Virus record (IMG/VR): IMGVR_UViG_3300028666_000066
Location: 1-39,696 of that record
Strand: one strand, 5' to 3'
DNA from: a virus
DNA: 39,696 bases
Of this stretch, positions 18,038 to 25,753 are shown piece after piece. The number at the start of each line of letters is the position of its first letter. Within the stretch, counting starts at the first letter, position 1. The translations under genes and the position numbers were made by a program. A model generated the notes under the pieces. It was not told where the DNA came from. It saw nothing but the letters and a program-made list of their open reading frames with translations, and did no database searches.

Positions 18038-18597
18038 GTGATGAAAAGGGACCAACACAAACCACAGAAGATGGTCAAGAAGCACATCACGCTGAGGAGC
18101 TGATAGAAAATCTTACACCAGAAGAAAAGAAGATCTGGACTGAGAAATTTTTGAAGCTTGAGTACTACAAAGCAATTTCTCAGACGATCTTCCAGGTTGT
18201 AAAGGACTTCAGCAAATGGGCAGCTATGCTAGTTTCTGGTGTAGGTGCTTTGGTTGGCGGCTGGTTTTCCCTTCAGAAAATGGCTAAGAAGAACAAGGCT
18301 GAACTGACGCTAATGAAGGAACACCAGCTAGGCCGAGCGCGCCTCGACTCAGGAGATAGATCCGTCCAAGCGCCTGTTAACACTCTTGGTTTTAGTAATA
18401 AAGGAACCAAGGACTTGGCGGACGTCGTGCGTAAGGAACAAGTTAACGTTGAAAATCAGACATCGTCTTTTCTTCAATCGCCACTTGTTCTACCGGACAC
18501 GACAATGCTGTTGACGATCATAAGCGTTATTGTGTTTCTCATGTTGACAGTCAAAACTCTGATCCTCGACAAACGCAAAAAGAAGGGAGTGTCATGA
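18034..18597 (+). CDS. Two-TM membrane protein, possible holin
   Basis: The start is the ATG at 18034, overlapping the upstream stop (ATGA); the in-frame ATG at 17971 lies inside the previous gene and is unlikely. The 187-aa product has an acidic N-terminus and a hydrophobic segment at residues about 70-88 (AAMLVSGVGALVGGWFSL). A charged middle follows, then a strong C-terminal transmembrane helix (TMLLTIISVIVFLMLTVKTLIL) with a basic KRKKK end. Size and topology would suit a holin or a phospholipase partner. It is coupled by an ATGA overlap to the patatin gene. Confidence 0.55.
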   Translation: MSDEKGPTQTTEDGQEAHHAEELIENLTPEEKKIWTEKFLKLEYYKAISQTIFQVVKDFSKWAAMLVSGVGALVGGWFSLQKMAKKNKAELTLMKEHQLGRARLDSGDRSVQAPVNTLGFSNKGTKDLADVVRKEQVNVENQTSSFLQSPLVLPDTTMLLTIISVIVFLMLTVKTLILDKRKKKGVS

Positions 18598-19559
18598 CAA
18601 CTGCTCTACTGAAACTGCAACCAAAGATCCAAGTGGACGACATCCTTGCAGCCTTTGATGCAAAGGCTAAAGGTGGGAAAGAGAAACTTGCTCTCACAAT
18701 GGTTGGTGGTGGAGCAAAGGGTCGTTGGCAAGCTGGTTTCAACTACCGGCTTTATGAGCTTGGACTCCTTTCACGCATTCAACTGTTTGGTGGAACTTCG
18801 GTTGGTGGTCTGAATTCAGTGATCACATCGAAGTATCAAAACGATCCTGACAAGATCTTGGAAGTTTGGGACAGCATCGATTCCAACGCCAAGATCTACA
18901 ACGGCTCTTTGCCAAGTGGTGTGTGGGGAATCTCGAAGTTCATCCTCTCATTCCAATTCCTTCGTTCACGCAATTTGCTGACAGTTGAGCCGCTGACGGC
19001 CATCATCGAGAAGATTTTCGGTTCAACGATGAAGATGAAGGATTTTGCTACTCCAACTTACACTTGCACTGGCGACATTTACGTTGGTAGCCAAGTGGTG
19101 ATGGATGATGAAGCCTTCGTCAAGGACGCAGCCTTGTCGACATGTGCCATTCCAATCGCATTCCCGATTTATGCAGATCGCTATGTTGATGGCGGTGTCT
19201 TCGACAATGAGCCATTCGACATCACAGTACAAAAAGGTGGAACAAAGATCATTGGTCTCTTCTGCGAACCAGAAAGCAGCAGCACAACTGTGACACTGAA
19301 GAACATGATCGATGTTGCCATGCGCTGCTTCAACATGATCTACGCTACCAATGAACTGCGGATGTGGAACAAGGTCAAAGCTCAACAGGACTTGAACAAA
19401 GCTACTGGCGGTGAACAAGTTGAGTTCGCATTGTTCTACCCACAGCAGTCAACTGGCGATGTGCTGAACTTCGCAAACAAGCCAGTCATGCAGCAAGGTT
19501 ATGATGATGCATGCAAGTTCTTGACACGTGAGAAACTGCAGGAATTCCTGCTCTCATAA
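18594..19559 (+). CDS. Patatin-like phospholipase
   Basis: This 321-aa protein has all core patatin motifs: the oxyanion loop G38-G-G-A-K-G43, the nucleophile elbow G67-T-S-V-G71 with Ser69, and the catalytic D199-G-G with the following VFDNEP. It should hydrolyse acyl chains of phospholipids (A-type lipase) by the Ser-Asp dyad. No signal peptide is evident, so it probably acts from inside, after partner membrane proteins or on cytoplasmic membrane. It is the last gene of the structural run and ends just before two hairpins. It may aid lysis or host membrane remodelling; bacterial CBASS CapV effectors share the fold, but no cyclase is nearby. Confidence 0.9.
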   Translation: MTTALLKLQPKIQVDDILAAFDAKAKGGKEKLALTMVGGGAKGRWQAGFNYRLYELGLLSRIQLFGGTSVGGLNSVITSKYQNDPDKILEVWDSIDSNAKIYNGSLPSGVWGISKFILSFQFLRSRNLLTVEPLTAIIEKIFGSTMKMKDFATPTYTCTGDIYVGSQVVMDDEAFVKDAALSTCAIPIAFPIYADRYVDGGVFDNEPFDITVQKGGTKIIGLFCEPESSSTTVTLKNMIDVAMRCFNMIYATNELRMWNKVKAQQDLNKATGGEQVEFALFYPQQSTGDVLNFANKPVMQQGYDDACKFLTREKLQEFLLS

Positions 19560-19560
19560 C

Positions 19561-19587
19561 AAGCTGGTAACCCATGTCCCAGCTTGA
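19561..19587 (+). terminator. First hairpin after the patatin gene
   Basis: CAAGCTGG and CCAGCTTG form an 8-bp stem with an 11-base loop, starting one base after the patatin stop. No T-run follows. It is probably the first part of a tandem terminator or an mRNA 3'-end stabiliser. Confidence 0.55.
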
Positions 19588-19609
19588 GTCTGTGCCCAAC
19601 AGACCGTTA

Positions 19610-19639
19610 AGGCCCAAGTCCGCAAGGACTTGGGCCTTT
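19610..19639 (+). terminator. 13-bp intrinsic-type terminator with GCAA tetraloop
   Basis: Arms AAGGCCCAAGTCC and GGACTTGGGCCTT pair perfectly over 13 bp around a GCAA (GNRA) tetraloop. The following bases are T-rich but interrupted. It closes the late structural operon and separates it from the replication genes. Bases 19640-19767 hold no gene. Confidence 0.8.
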
Positions 19640-19718
19640 GGCGTTTGGTGTTGGTTTTAGGCAAAAACACAGTTAACAAATAGTTTCCAAACCACAGCCT
19701 AACCACCAACGAACCGGA

Positions 19719-19730
19719 TACTATATAGTA
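19719..19730 (+). promoter_or_regulatory. Palindromic TATA-like element before the replication cluster
   Basis: TACTATATAGTA is a perfect 12-base palindrome 37 bases before the start codon at 19768. It contains TATATA and TATAGT, possible -10 elements, but no good -35 box lies 16-18 bases upstream. It could be a promoter core or an operator. It is the best candidate start signal for the replication transcript. Confidence 0.4.
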
Positions 19731-19767
19731 CAGGATCAAATGGGACCAGGCTATCAAGGAGAATCAC

Positions 19768-19992
19768 ATGCACATCTCAGAATTTCGAACCTTCTTTCAA
19801 ACCGCTGGGTTGGAGGTTCATGAGTTCCAACTCTCAGAACTTGAAGAAGAGGCAATGGTGTTCTATCCAACAACATCGCATACTGTGATTACAGCTGTTG
19901 GTACCAACTTCATCTTCACAGAAGCAGGCAATTTCATCGGTGCAATGTCAGACGAATCCGGCTACTTCTACCAAGTGAAACAGGAGGGCTGA
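19768..19992 (+). CDS. Small hypothetical protein
   Basis: This 74-aa acidic protein has no family I recognise. A strong AAGGAG lies seven bases before the ATG. Its stop (TGA 19990-19992) shares a base with the next start, so it is the first gene of the replication operon and coupled to the nuclease-helicase gene. The sequence (HEFQLSELEEEAMVFYP, then FIFTEAGNFIGAM) suggests a helix followed by beta strands. It might be a partner of the nuclease-helicase, but only position supports that. Confidence 0.65.
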   Translation: MHISEFRTFFQTAGLEVHEFQLSELEEEAMVFYPTTSHTVITAVGTNFIFTEAGNFIGAMSDESGYFYQVKQEG

Positions 19993-22322
19993 TGGGAAAG
20001 CAGAAGACATATCCACTCAAGCTCTCTGCATCGAGCATGGACTGCCTCGATGGTTGTGGCTTGAGATTCAGACTGAAGTTCATTGAAGGAATGCGTGAAG
20101 AAGGATTCAACGCTTCAGGGGCATTTGGTACCGCATTCCATAAAGTTGCTCAGATCATGTACGAGGTCCAGCAGTTCGATCGACGTTTTATGCTAGCACA
20201 ATGGCCTGACGTCTTCAATGAGGTGTTCTCTAATCCGAACATTGAGAAGCAGACAAAAGAGCAATTGGATGGCTGGAAAAAAGCTGGGTATCCTCTACTC
20301 CAAACGTTCTACTCCCGTGAGGAGAAGGACGGCATGCTTAAGCCTGCGATTGCATTAGAAAAGCGGTTTGAGATACCGTACAAGCAATTGGCAGATGGAC
20401 GTGATGTTGTACTGGTTGGTTCAATCGATCGCATCATCAGAGCCAAGCCGCAACTTGTAGAGATCACAGACTACAAAACGACTGTGTCAAAGCCGATGAC
20501 GCCAGAACAGTTGAAGGCTACAATTCAAATGCCTTTGTACTCGCTGGCATATCGCTACCTCAACAAAATGGGCGAACCAGGCTTTGAGATCGAAGAACAC
20601 TACATCAACATGTTCTACAACCGTCACAATCAGAAAGTCATTGCAACTGTTGATAAAGACGATCGCATCAATCTAAAGCGTAAGATCAATCGCTTCATTG
20701 AACGCATTGAAGATAAGGACTTCAAACCGACACCAGCGGATACTTGGGCTGCTTGCAAAGGGTGCACGTTTAAGGACATCTGCCCAGCGAAGGGTGGAAA
20801 GCTTCCTGACTTTGCAAAGATTCGAGCAGAACGTGAAGCTGAGCGGCTTAAGTACGAAAAAGCTGACATCAAGCTTGGTAGACTGCGTGAATGGGTAGAT
20901 GAGAATAGCATGGTAAAGAAGATCAAACCAGAGCAGATCAAAGATGTTGCTCACATCTCTCGCAACAAAGTGGTCCTGAATGCCAACGGCGTTGGTTCTG
21001 GTAAGACAGTAGAGTCCATTGCATTGGTGGAACATCTGCATCAAGAGCAAGGTTTGAAGAGGGTTTTGCTGCTGCTTCCTAAAGCGCTGCGAGGTCAATG
21101 GAGAGAACAGATCAAAAACTGGACTGGGACGAAGGGTCTCGTTCAGATCGTCAAAGATGTGAGTGTTAAAGAACGAGCTGAGATGTATGGTAAGAAGTTG
21201 TGGACGATCTCCAATTACGACAAGGTGCTCACTGACTACGACGCAATGAGTGCTGTTGATTGGGATCTGATCATCTGCGATGAGTGTCAGAGACTTGCAG
21301 GAACAAGCAAGAGCAGTAAGGCGATCAAGTCTCTTCGTTCACCAAGACGACTTGCTCTTTCAGCTACGCCAATTGCTGCAAAGTTGGACAAGCTGTTTCG
21401 CATCATGGCGTTTGTGAAACCAGGGCATATGGGTCCATGGTCAGAGTTTCAGAAGCATCACTTCATCTTTGATGGTGGCGGCACACTGACAGGATTCAAG
21501 AATCTCAATGAGATCAGAGAGAAGCTTGGGCCACATCTCATTCGCAGAAGTAGGAAGGACATCTTCCCTGATGCGAAGGATCCAGTGATCGAAGCAGTGT
21601 TACTGGACATGAGCAAACGTCAGAAGGCGTTGTATCAAGAGAACATTGAAGAGCTTGAAGAACTGCTGAAGAGCGATAAGCTGAACGAGGAGAAAACAGT
21701 CTCATTCATCGACACGCCAGCTGGAGCCAAGTGGATCAAACTGCGTCGAATGCTCGACTTTACGCAATTGATCGATGGTGGCAAGTTCGATTCTCCTAAG
21801 TACGACTTCACGAAGGAGATCGTGCAAGAGGTCATTGAAGCTGAAGAGAAGATCATCATCTTCAGCCAGTACCTCACAGTGATCGATGAGCTTAAGAAAC
21901 AGCTCACAAAGGATGGGTACAAGAACATCCTTGAGATCAGTGGTCGTGATAAGCAGAACAGAGATGAAGTGCGCAACATCTTCAACAAATCAAAGAAACA
22001 CAGGATCTTGTTGATGACGGACTCAGGCAAGTTTGGTTTGAACTTGCAAGGTGCGAACAACATGATCAACTTCGAATTGCCAGAAGATCCTGAAGTGATC
22101 ACTCAACGCATTGGTCGTATCACTAGACCTGAGCAGATGAGAGACATGAGGGTCTGGAACTTGATGATGAAGAAATCCATCGAGGTCAAGATGCACAAGC
22201 GTCGTCACCTTCGAGCTCAAGTAAGTTCAGTGGTCATCGATCAATCACTGAAAAAGGATGTTGTGAACTTGAAGGATGCCAGCATCTTGACGGTGAGAGG
22301 TCTGAAGGAGATCCTGCTGTGA
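19992..22322 (+). CDS. Fusion of Cas4/RecB-like nuclease and SNF2-family helicase
   Basis: In this 776-aa protein, residues 1-270 are a PD-(D/E)XK nuclease of the Cas4/AddB/RecB group: a GTAFH motif (H about 51), E157-I-T-D160-Y-K162, and cysteines C18, C22, C255, C258 and C264 arranged as for an Fe-S cluster. Residues about 310-776 are an SF2/SNF2-type ATPase: Walker A GVGSGKT (333-339), D430-E-C-Q box, LALSATP motif III, IIIFSQY, and the QRIGRITR motif VI. It likely translocates on and trims DNA during recombination-dependent replication or repair. Its start shares the upstream stop; the next gene begins in its stop. Confidence 0.85.
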   Translation: MGKQKTYPLKLSASSMDCLDGCGLRFRLKFIEGMREEGFNASGAFGTAFHKVAQIMYEVQQFDRRFMLAQWPDVFNEVFSNPNIEKQTKEQLDGWKKAGYPLLQTFYSREEKDGMLKPAIALEKRFEIPYKQLADGRDVVLVGSIDRIIRAKPQLVEITDYKTTVSKPMTPEQLKATIQMPLYSLAYRYLNKMGEPGFEIEEHYINMFYNRHNQKVIATVDKDDRINLKRKINRFIERIEDKDFKPTPADTWAACKGCTFKDICPAKGGKLPDFAKIRAEREAERLKYEKADIKLGRLREWVDENSMVKKIKPEQIKDVAHISRNKVVLNANGVGSGKTVESIALVEHLHQEQGLKRVLLLLPKALRGQWREQIKNWTGTKGLVQIVKDVSVKERAEMYGKKLWTISNYDKVLTDYDAMSAVDWDLIICDECQRLAGTSKSSKAIKSLRSPRRLALSATPIAAKLDKLFRIMAFVKPGHMGPWSEFQKHHFIFDGGGTLTGFKNLNEIREKLGPHLIRRSRKDIFPDAKDPVIEAVLLDMSKRQKALYQENIEELEELLKSDKLNEEKTVSFIDTPAGAKWIKLRRMLDFTQLIDGGKFDSPKYDFTKEIVQEVIEAEEKIIIFSQYLTVIDELKKQLTKDGYKNILEISGRDKQNRDEVRNIFNKSKKHRILLMTDSGKFGLNLQGANNMINFELPEDPEVITQRIGRITRPEQMRDMRVWNLMMKKSIEVKMHKRRHLRAQVSSVVIDQSLKKDVVNLKDASILTVRGLKEILL

Positions 22323-22714
22323 GCAAAGATCTAACTCCAAAACAGATCAAGGAGATTGAACAAAGGATCTTCGAGCAATCTAAGATCATTAGCTGGATGT
22401 ATGCCAAGTTCACAGATGTTGAAGACAACTCTGTAGTGAGGAAAATCCCATACAAAGTTGTGTATCGACAAGGTGATGGAGGCAAGACAACGAAGATCAC
22501 CGTCTTTGACACGAAGACTTTCAAGCTGAAAGGTGAGAGGGTTTTCCGTGGCAAAGATCCAATTGAACCTTGGAGTTTTTATGCAGTGATTGAGATCCAA
22601 GGCTTTCAAGAAGGCTGGTTTGATCCACGTAAGATCAAAGTGCATGTTGAACCAACTACCAAAGAGGATATCCTCGATAGGTACTTGCAATATAACGACT
22701 GGTTCGGCAAGTAA
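22319..22714 (+). CDS. Hypothetical protein downstream of the nuclease-helicase
   Basis: This 131-aa protein starts at a GTG overlapping the helicase stop (GTGA). It has a helical, charged N-terminus (LTPKQIKEIEQRIFEQ) then strands (YKVVYRQGDGGKTTKITVFDTKTFKLKG) and a conserved-looking PWSFYAVIEIQGFQEGWFDP stretch. No family is recognised and no catalytic motif stands out. Tight coupling to the nuclease-helicase upstream and an MmcB-like gene immediately downstream suggests a role in DNA processing. Confidence 0.65.
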   Translation: MSKDLTPKQIKEIEQRIFEQSKIISWMYAKFTDVEDNSVVRKIPYKVVYRQGDGGKTTKITVFDTKTFKLKGERVFRGKDPIEPWSFYAVIEIQGFQEGWFDPRKIKVHVEPTTKEDILDRYLQYNDWFGK

Positions 22715-23260
22715 ATGGCCATCGTGCAAAAGCAAGAACGCATAGTGGTAGATCCATCAACTCCAATTTCTGCTAAGGATATTCAGCTGGCCATCAAAAC
22801 ACTTTGCTTAGACAAATACAGCAAGGTGTTTGTGCCAGAATTCACCTTTAAGAATTGGAGAGCAGACGCAATCATTGTCGACATACAGAGACAATTGGTT
22901 GAAGGTTTTGAGATCAAGGTCAGAAGAACAGATTGGCTCAGAGATAAGAAGTACCATCACTACACGAGATTCTGCAGTTCAGTATTCATCGTTGCAGAAA
23001 AGAGTGTAGTGAAGAGAAGCGAAGTAAAGGAGCCGTTCGGCCTCATCAGACCAAGCAGAAATGAGCGCGGCGAGGTCGTGCTTGAGATAAAAAAGAAACC
23101 ATCTCAAATGAGCAACAGTGAATCGCTTGCTTGGACATGGATATATCTCGAAGTTTTAGAACTAGAGATAAGACGTCTAGCAGATGAAAATGAAAAGCTG
23201 ACTCTCATCAAAGGACTACAACATGGCAACTCTAGTGCTGTTCCACCGTCATTGCATTGA
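22715..23260 (+). CDS. MmcB-like PD-(D/E)XK DNA repair protein
   Basis: This 181-aa protein has the MmcB/PD-(D/E)XK pattern: E42, R49-A-D51, E66-I-K68, then a D-W-x-x-D-x-K-x-x-x-Y segment and the strand SSVFIVAEK. MmcB proteins are linked to SOS-type repair in alphaproteobacteria, and phage versions are common but uncharacterised. It likely cuts or binds damaged or branched DNA. The ATG directly follows the upstream stop. The 3' end overlaps the DHH gene by 38 bases in another frame. Confidence 0.7.
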   Translation: MAIVQKQERIVVDPSTPISAKDIQLAIKTLCLDKYSKVFVPEFTFKNWRADAIIVDIQRQLVEGFEIKVRRTDWLRDKKYHHYTRFCSSVFIVAEKSVVKRSEVKEPFGLIRPSRNERGEVVLEIKKKPSQMSNSESLAWTWIYLEVLELEIRRLADENEKLTLIKGLQHGNSSAVPPSLH

Positions 23261-24071
23261 TGGCTTTGCGTCTGCTCATGTGTGGTGGAAGAAACATGGC
23301 GACGAAGGCCATGTCTACCGTAACTATCAGAGCGGCGAGCAAGTGAACATTGAAGGTTTCGATCGCTTCGTTTTCTTAGATGTCTCTCCGAAAGCTCGAG
23401 ACGTGAGAAACATCCTGGCGGCGAAAGGCAAAATCGTGATCATTGATCATCATCCAATGGCTGGCGAAACACTCAACAGACTCTACAGCAATGAGCGTGA
23501 AGCTTTATCCTTTGTCAAGTTTGATGCGAACAGATCAGCTTGCACAATGGTAGCTGAGTATCTTGAAGTCACAGATGAAGTGTGGTTGAAGTTCTTGCAG
23601 TACATCGAGGATCGTGATCTTTCTCGTTTCGCACTTGAGAACACAAGAGAGATCAACATCGCCATCTCAAATCATGGTAAGGATTTCAAGCAATGGGACA
23701 AGTTGATCGAAGGATTGAAGGATGGCTACCATGATCTTCTGAACGCTGGAAAGACGTTGGTGGACTATCAAGACTCAATTGTCAAGATCTTGGTGAAGAG
23801 AGATCACATCGTTTGGTTCAAGCATGACGAAGGCTTTGAGGTGCCATTGATCAACTCAAACCTTTACCAGTCAGAGATCGGTCATACTCTCTGTCGATTA
23901 CTTGACGTGAAACTTGCTGGTTGCTTTGCTATCAGAGGCAACATGGTGAATGTTCATGTTCGTGGTGAGAAGGCAGAAGACTTCGCATGGTTGTACAAGG
24001 GCAGTGGGAACTTCCGCTATGCTACCTTCATGATCCCATTGAAGGATTTCTATGAGAAGCTGAAAAAATGA
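23223..24071 (+). CDS. DHH-family phosphoesterase
   Basis: This 282-aa protein has the DHH signatures: H8-R-H-C-I-D13-G14, then F-L-D53, and I-I-D75-H76-H77, plus the I-E-D-R-D-L motif near residue 130. The family includes RecJ exonuclease and nano-RNase/c-di-AMP phosphodiesterases (NrnA, GdpP). It is short, close to NrnA size, with a C-terminal DHHA1-like part. It may act on ssDNA ends, on short oligonucleotides, or on a host cyclic dinucleotide signal; the sequence does not decide. It starts inside the 3' end of the MmcB-like gene and overlaps the next ATG. Confidence 0.85.
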   Translation: MATLVLFHRHCIDGFASAHVWWKKHGDEGHVYRNYQSGEQVNIEGFDRFVFLDVSPKARDVRNILAAKGKIVIIDHHPMAGETLNRLYSNEREALSFVKFDANRSACTMVAEYLEVTDEVWLKFLQYIEDRDLSRFALENTREINIAISNHGKDFKQWDKLIEGLKDGYHDLLNAGKTLVDYQDSIVKILVKRDHIVWFKHDEGFEVPLINSNLYQSEIGHTLCRLLDVKLAGCFAIRGNMVNVHVRGEKAEDFAWLYKGSGNFRYATFMIPLKDFYEKLKK

Positions 24072-24460
24072 GAAAGCTCTCTGACATCAAACGAGAACGA
24101 GTTCAAGATGAGCAAGACAAGAAAGATAGAAAGCTTTATAGAGATCAAACTGGTGAGGTGCCAGTCAGGCTTTGGACAGCACCTCAGATGCTTGAATACT
24201 TCAACGAAGTGAAGAAAAAGCATGGACAGAAGATCCAAAAGGTCTTCGACAAGCGAACGATCTTCACTCAACTATCAGGCATTAAACGACTCAGGATCAA
24301 AGGCGATGTGTTCGTTGAGTTCGTTCATTGGGCTGAACGGACAAACAAGACATTTCCAATAGACATCTACCATCTCATCAACCAGATCGAGAAATTCAAA
24401 AAAGTCAGAAAGGATCTCTTCAATGAAGTTCATCTATCTGTGGAAGAACAAGATCAATAA
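24068..24460 (+). CDS. Hypothetical protein, possibly truncated by homing endonuclease insertion
   Basis: This 130-aa basic, helical protein starts at an ATG overlapping the DHH stop. A middle block (TAPQMLEYFNEVKKKHGQ) is followed by another helical segment. No family is recognised. The last 38 bases also encode the start of the homing endonuclease in another frame. Its original 3' end may therefore have been replaced by the insertion, and the terminal residues (HLSVEEQDQ) may be secondary. Comparison with a relative lacking the insertion would settle this. Confidence 0.6.
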   Translation: MRKLSDIKRERVQDEQDKKDRKLYRDQTGEVPVRLWTAPQMLEYFNEVKKKHGQKIQKVFDKRTIFTQLSGIKRLRIKGDVFVEFVHWAERTNKTFPIDIYHLINQIEKFKKVRKDLFNEVHLSVEEQDQ

Positions 24461-24953
24461 GAAATTGTACATTGGTAGAAACAAGACTAAGAAAGATCTT
24501 CAAGGCATTTTTGATCGATATAAAAGAGAAATGAAAAAAGGAAAACGTGTTATCAACATAGCAATGAGAAAATACGGGATAGAGAATTTTGAACTGACAG
24601 CTATTCAAAGATGTTACACAGATAAATCTTTGGAAGCAGCAAAAAAGAAGCTTGCGAAAAAGTATAATTCCTATGTACCAAATGGATACAATGTTTTTCC
24701 ATGTGGCGCTTTAGGTGGTAGTCCAAAAGGCATTTACAATAAGAATTACAAGAGACCAAAAACAAAAGAACATCGCAATGCAATAAGAAATGGTTTAAAA
24801 GGCAAACCAAAGTCAGAGCAACATAGGAAAAATATTAGTAATGGAATGAAAGGCAAAAAAGGTAATCACACTGGCCACAAGCATACTCCAGAAAGTTTAA
24901 AAAAGATGTCTGAATCTTTAAAAAGAGCTTTCAAAGCAAGGAGGATGAAGTGA
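24423..24953 (+). CDS. GIY-YIG homing endonuclease with NUMOD3 DNA-binding motifs
   Basis: This 176-aa protein starts with a GIY-YIG domain: F-I-Y-L-W-K-N-K-I-N-K-K-L-Y-I-G (residues 3-18), then the helix with R (FDRYKREMKK). From about residue 112 it has NUMOD3 repeats (PKTKEHRNAIRNGLKG, PKSEQHRKNISNGMKG, HTPESLKKMSESLK), which bind DNA in homing enzymes such as I-TevI-type proteins. The gene is visibly AT-richer and uses more AAA than its neighbours, a sign of transfer. It lies between two replication genes with no intron boundaries, so it is free-standing. Confidence 0.88.
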   Translation: MKFIYLWKNKINKKLYIGRNKTKKDLQGIFDRYKREMKKGKRVINIAMRKYGIENFELTAIQRCYTDKSLEAAKKKLAKKYNSYVPNGYNVFPCGALGGSPKGIYNKNYKRPKTKEHRNAIRNGLKGKPKSEQHRKNISNGMKGKKGNHTGHKHTPESLKKMSESLKRAFKARRMK

Positions 24954-25753
24954 CCAATTCAACTCTCGATTATTTGTTAAAAGACGAAGACTGGAAGGTC
25001 TTAGAGGACATGAAGGAGAGGATGCTTGGTGAGTGCGATGAGTGTGATCACACCGGTCACCGCCTTGCGAAGGATCAATCACGAAAGGCAGCATGGACTA
25101 AGACTGAAGAGTGCTCTTGCCTCAAGCGATTCAAGAGGTACAAAGAGTACTACAAGTCTAGGATCCCAGAGATCTATTGGAAGTTGAATGATAAGAACTT
25201 TGAAGGTGACAAGTCCGCATTGAAGCTGGTGATGCGCTACAACGAGAAGATCCACAACGCTGTTGCTAAAGGCTTAGGCTTCTTGTTTTATGGCAATAAT
25301 GGCAATGGTAAGACGACGTTGTCATGCATCATCGCAAAGCATGCCATCAAGAATGGTTACTCGGTTCTTTATGGGACTTTGCAATCGTATCTCAATATGG
25401 TCATGGACTCGTTTGGCTCTGATGCGCAGACAGAGAAGGTCCGCGATCTGATCAAGAATGTCGATGTGTTGATCATCGATGAACTCGGAAAAGAGCATGT
25501 AAAAAGGAACGAAGCCACTGGAACTGTGTTCGGCTTTTCTGAGTTTGAGCAGATCCTTCGTCATCGTGAAGGCAAGAATAAAGTCGTGATTGAGATCACG
25601 AACTTGCGTCCACAGCAATTAGAATCGCAATATGGCGCTAGCATTGCCTCGCTGTTTGAAGGTGCTCTGAAGAAAGTTGAAGTGACAGGACCAGACATGA
25701 GAAGAACGTTGAAGAGCAAGAGTTGGGAAAAACGCTTGGAGGGCAAGGAATAA
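24950..25753 (+). CDS. DnaC-like helicase loader ATPase
   Basis: This 267-aa AAA+ protein has an N-terminal zinc cluster (C29, C32, C55, C57) for DNA or partner binding. Walker A GNNGNGKT is at residues about 115-122, and Walker B VLIIDELG near 172-179, followed by a FEQILRHREGKN arginine-containing helix. The layout matches DnaC/DnaI loaders, which place the replicative helicase on DNA. GTG start with a full AAGGAGG seven bases upstream, located at the end of the endonuclease gene. It directly precedes the DnaB-like gene, sharing one base with it (TAATG). Confidence 0.88.
   Translation: MTNSTLDYLLKDEDWKVLEDMKERMLGECDECDHTGHRLAKDQSRKAAWTKTEECSCLKRFKRYKEYYKSRIPEIYWKLNDKNFEGDKSALKLVMRYNEKIHNAVAKGLGFLFYGNNGNGKTTLSCIIAKHAIKNGYSVLYGTLQSYLNMVMDSFGSDAQTEKVRDLIKNVDVLIIDELGKEHVKRNEATGTVFGFSEFEQILRHREGKNKVVIEITNLRPQQLESQYGASIASLFEGALKKVEVTGPDMRRTLKSKSWEKRLEGKE

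Noticed and set aside
18594-19559. CBASS-type defence operon (CapV-like patatin)
   Set aside because: No cyclic nucleotide synthase or Cap2/Cap3-like gene lies nearby; the neighbours are phage tail and membrane genes.
19992-22322. CRISPR-associated Cas4 locus
   Set aside because: No CRISPR repeats or other cas genes are visible; the Cas4-like domain is fused to a helicase in a phage replication operon.
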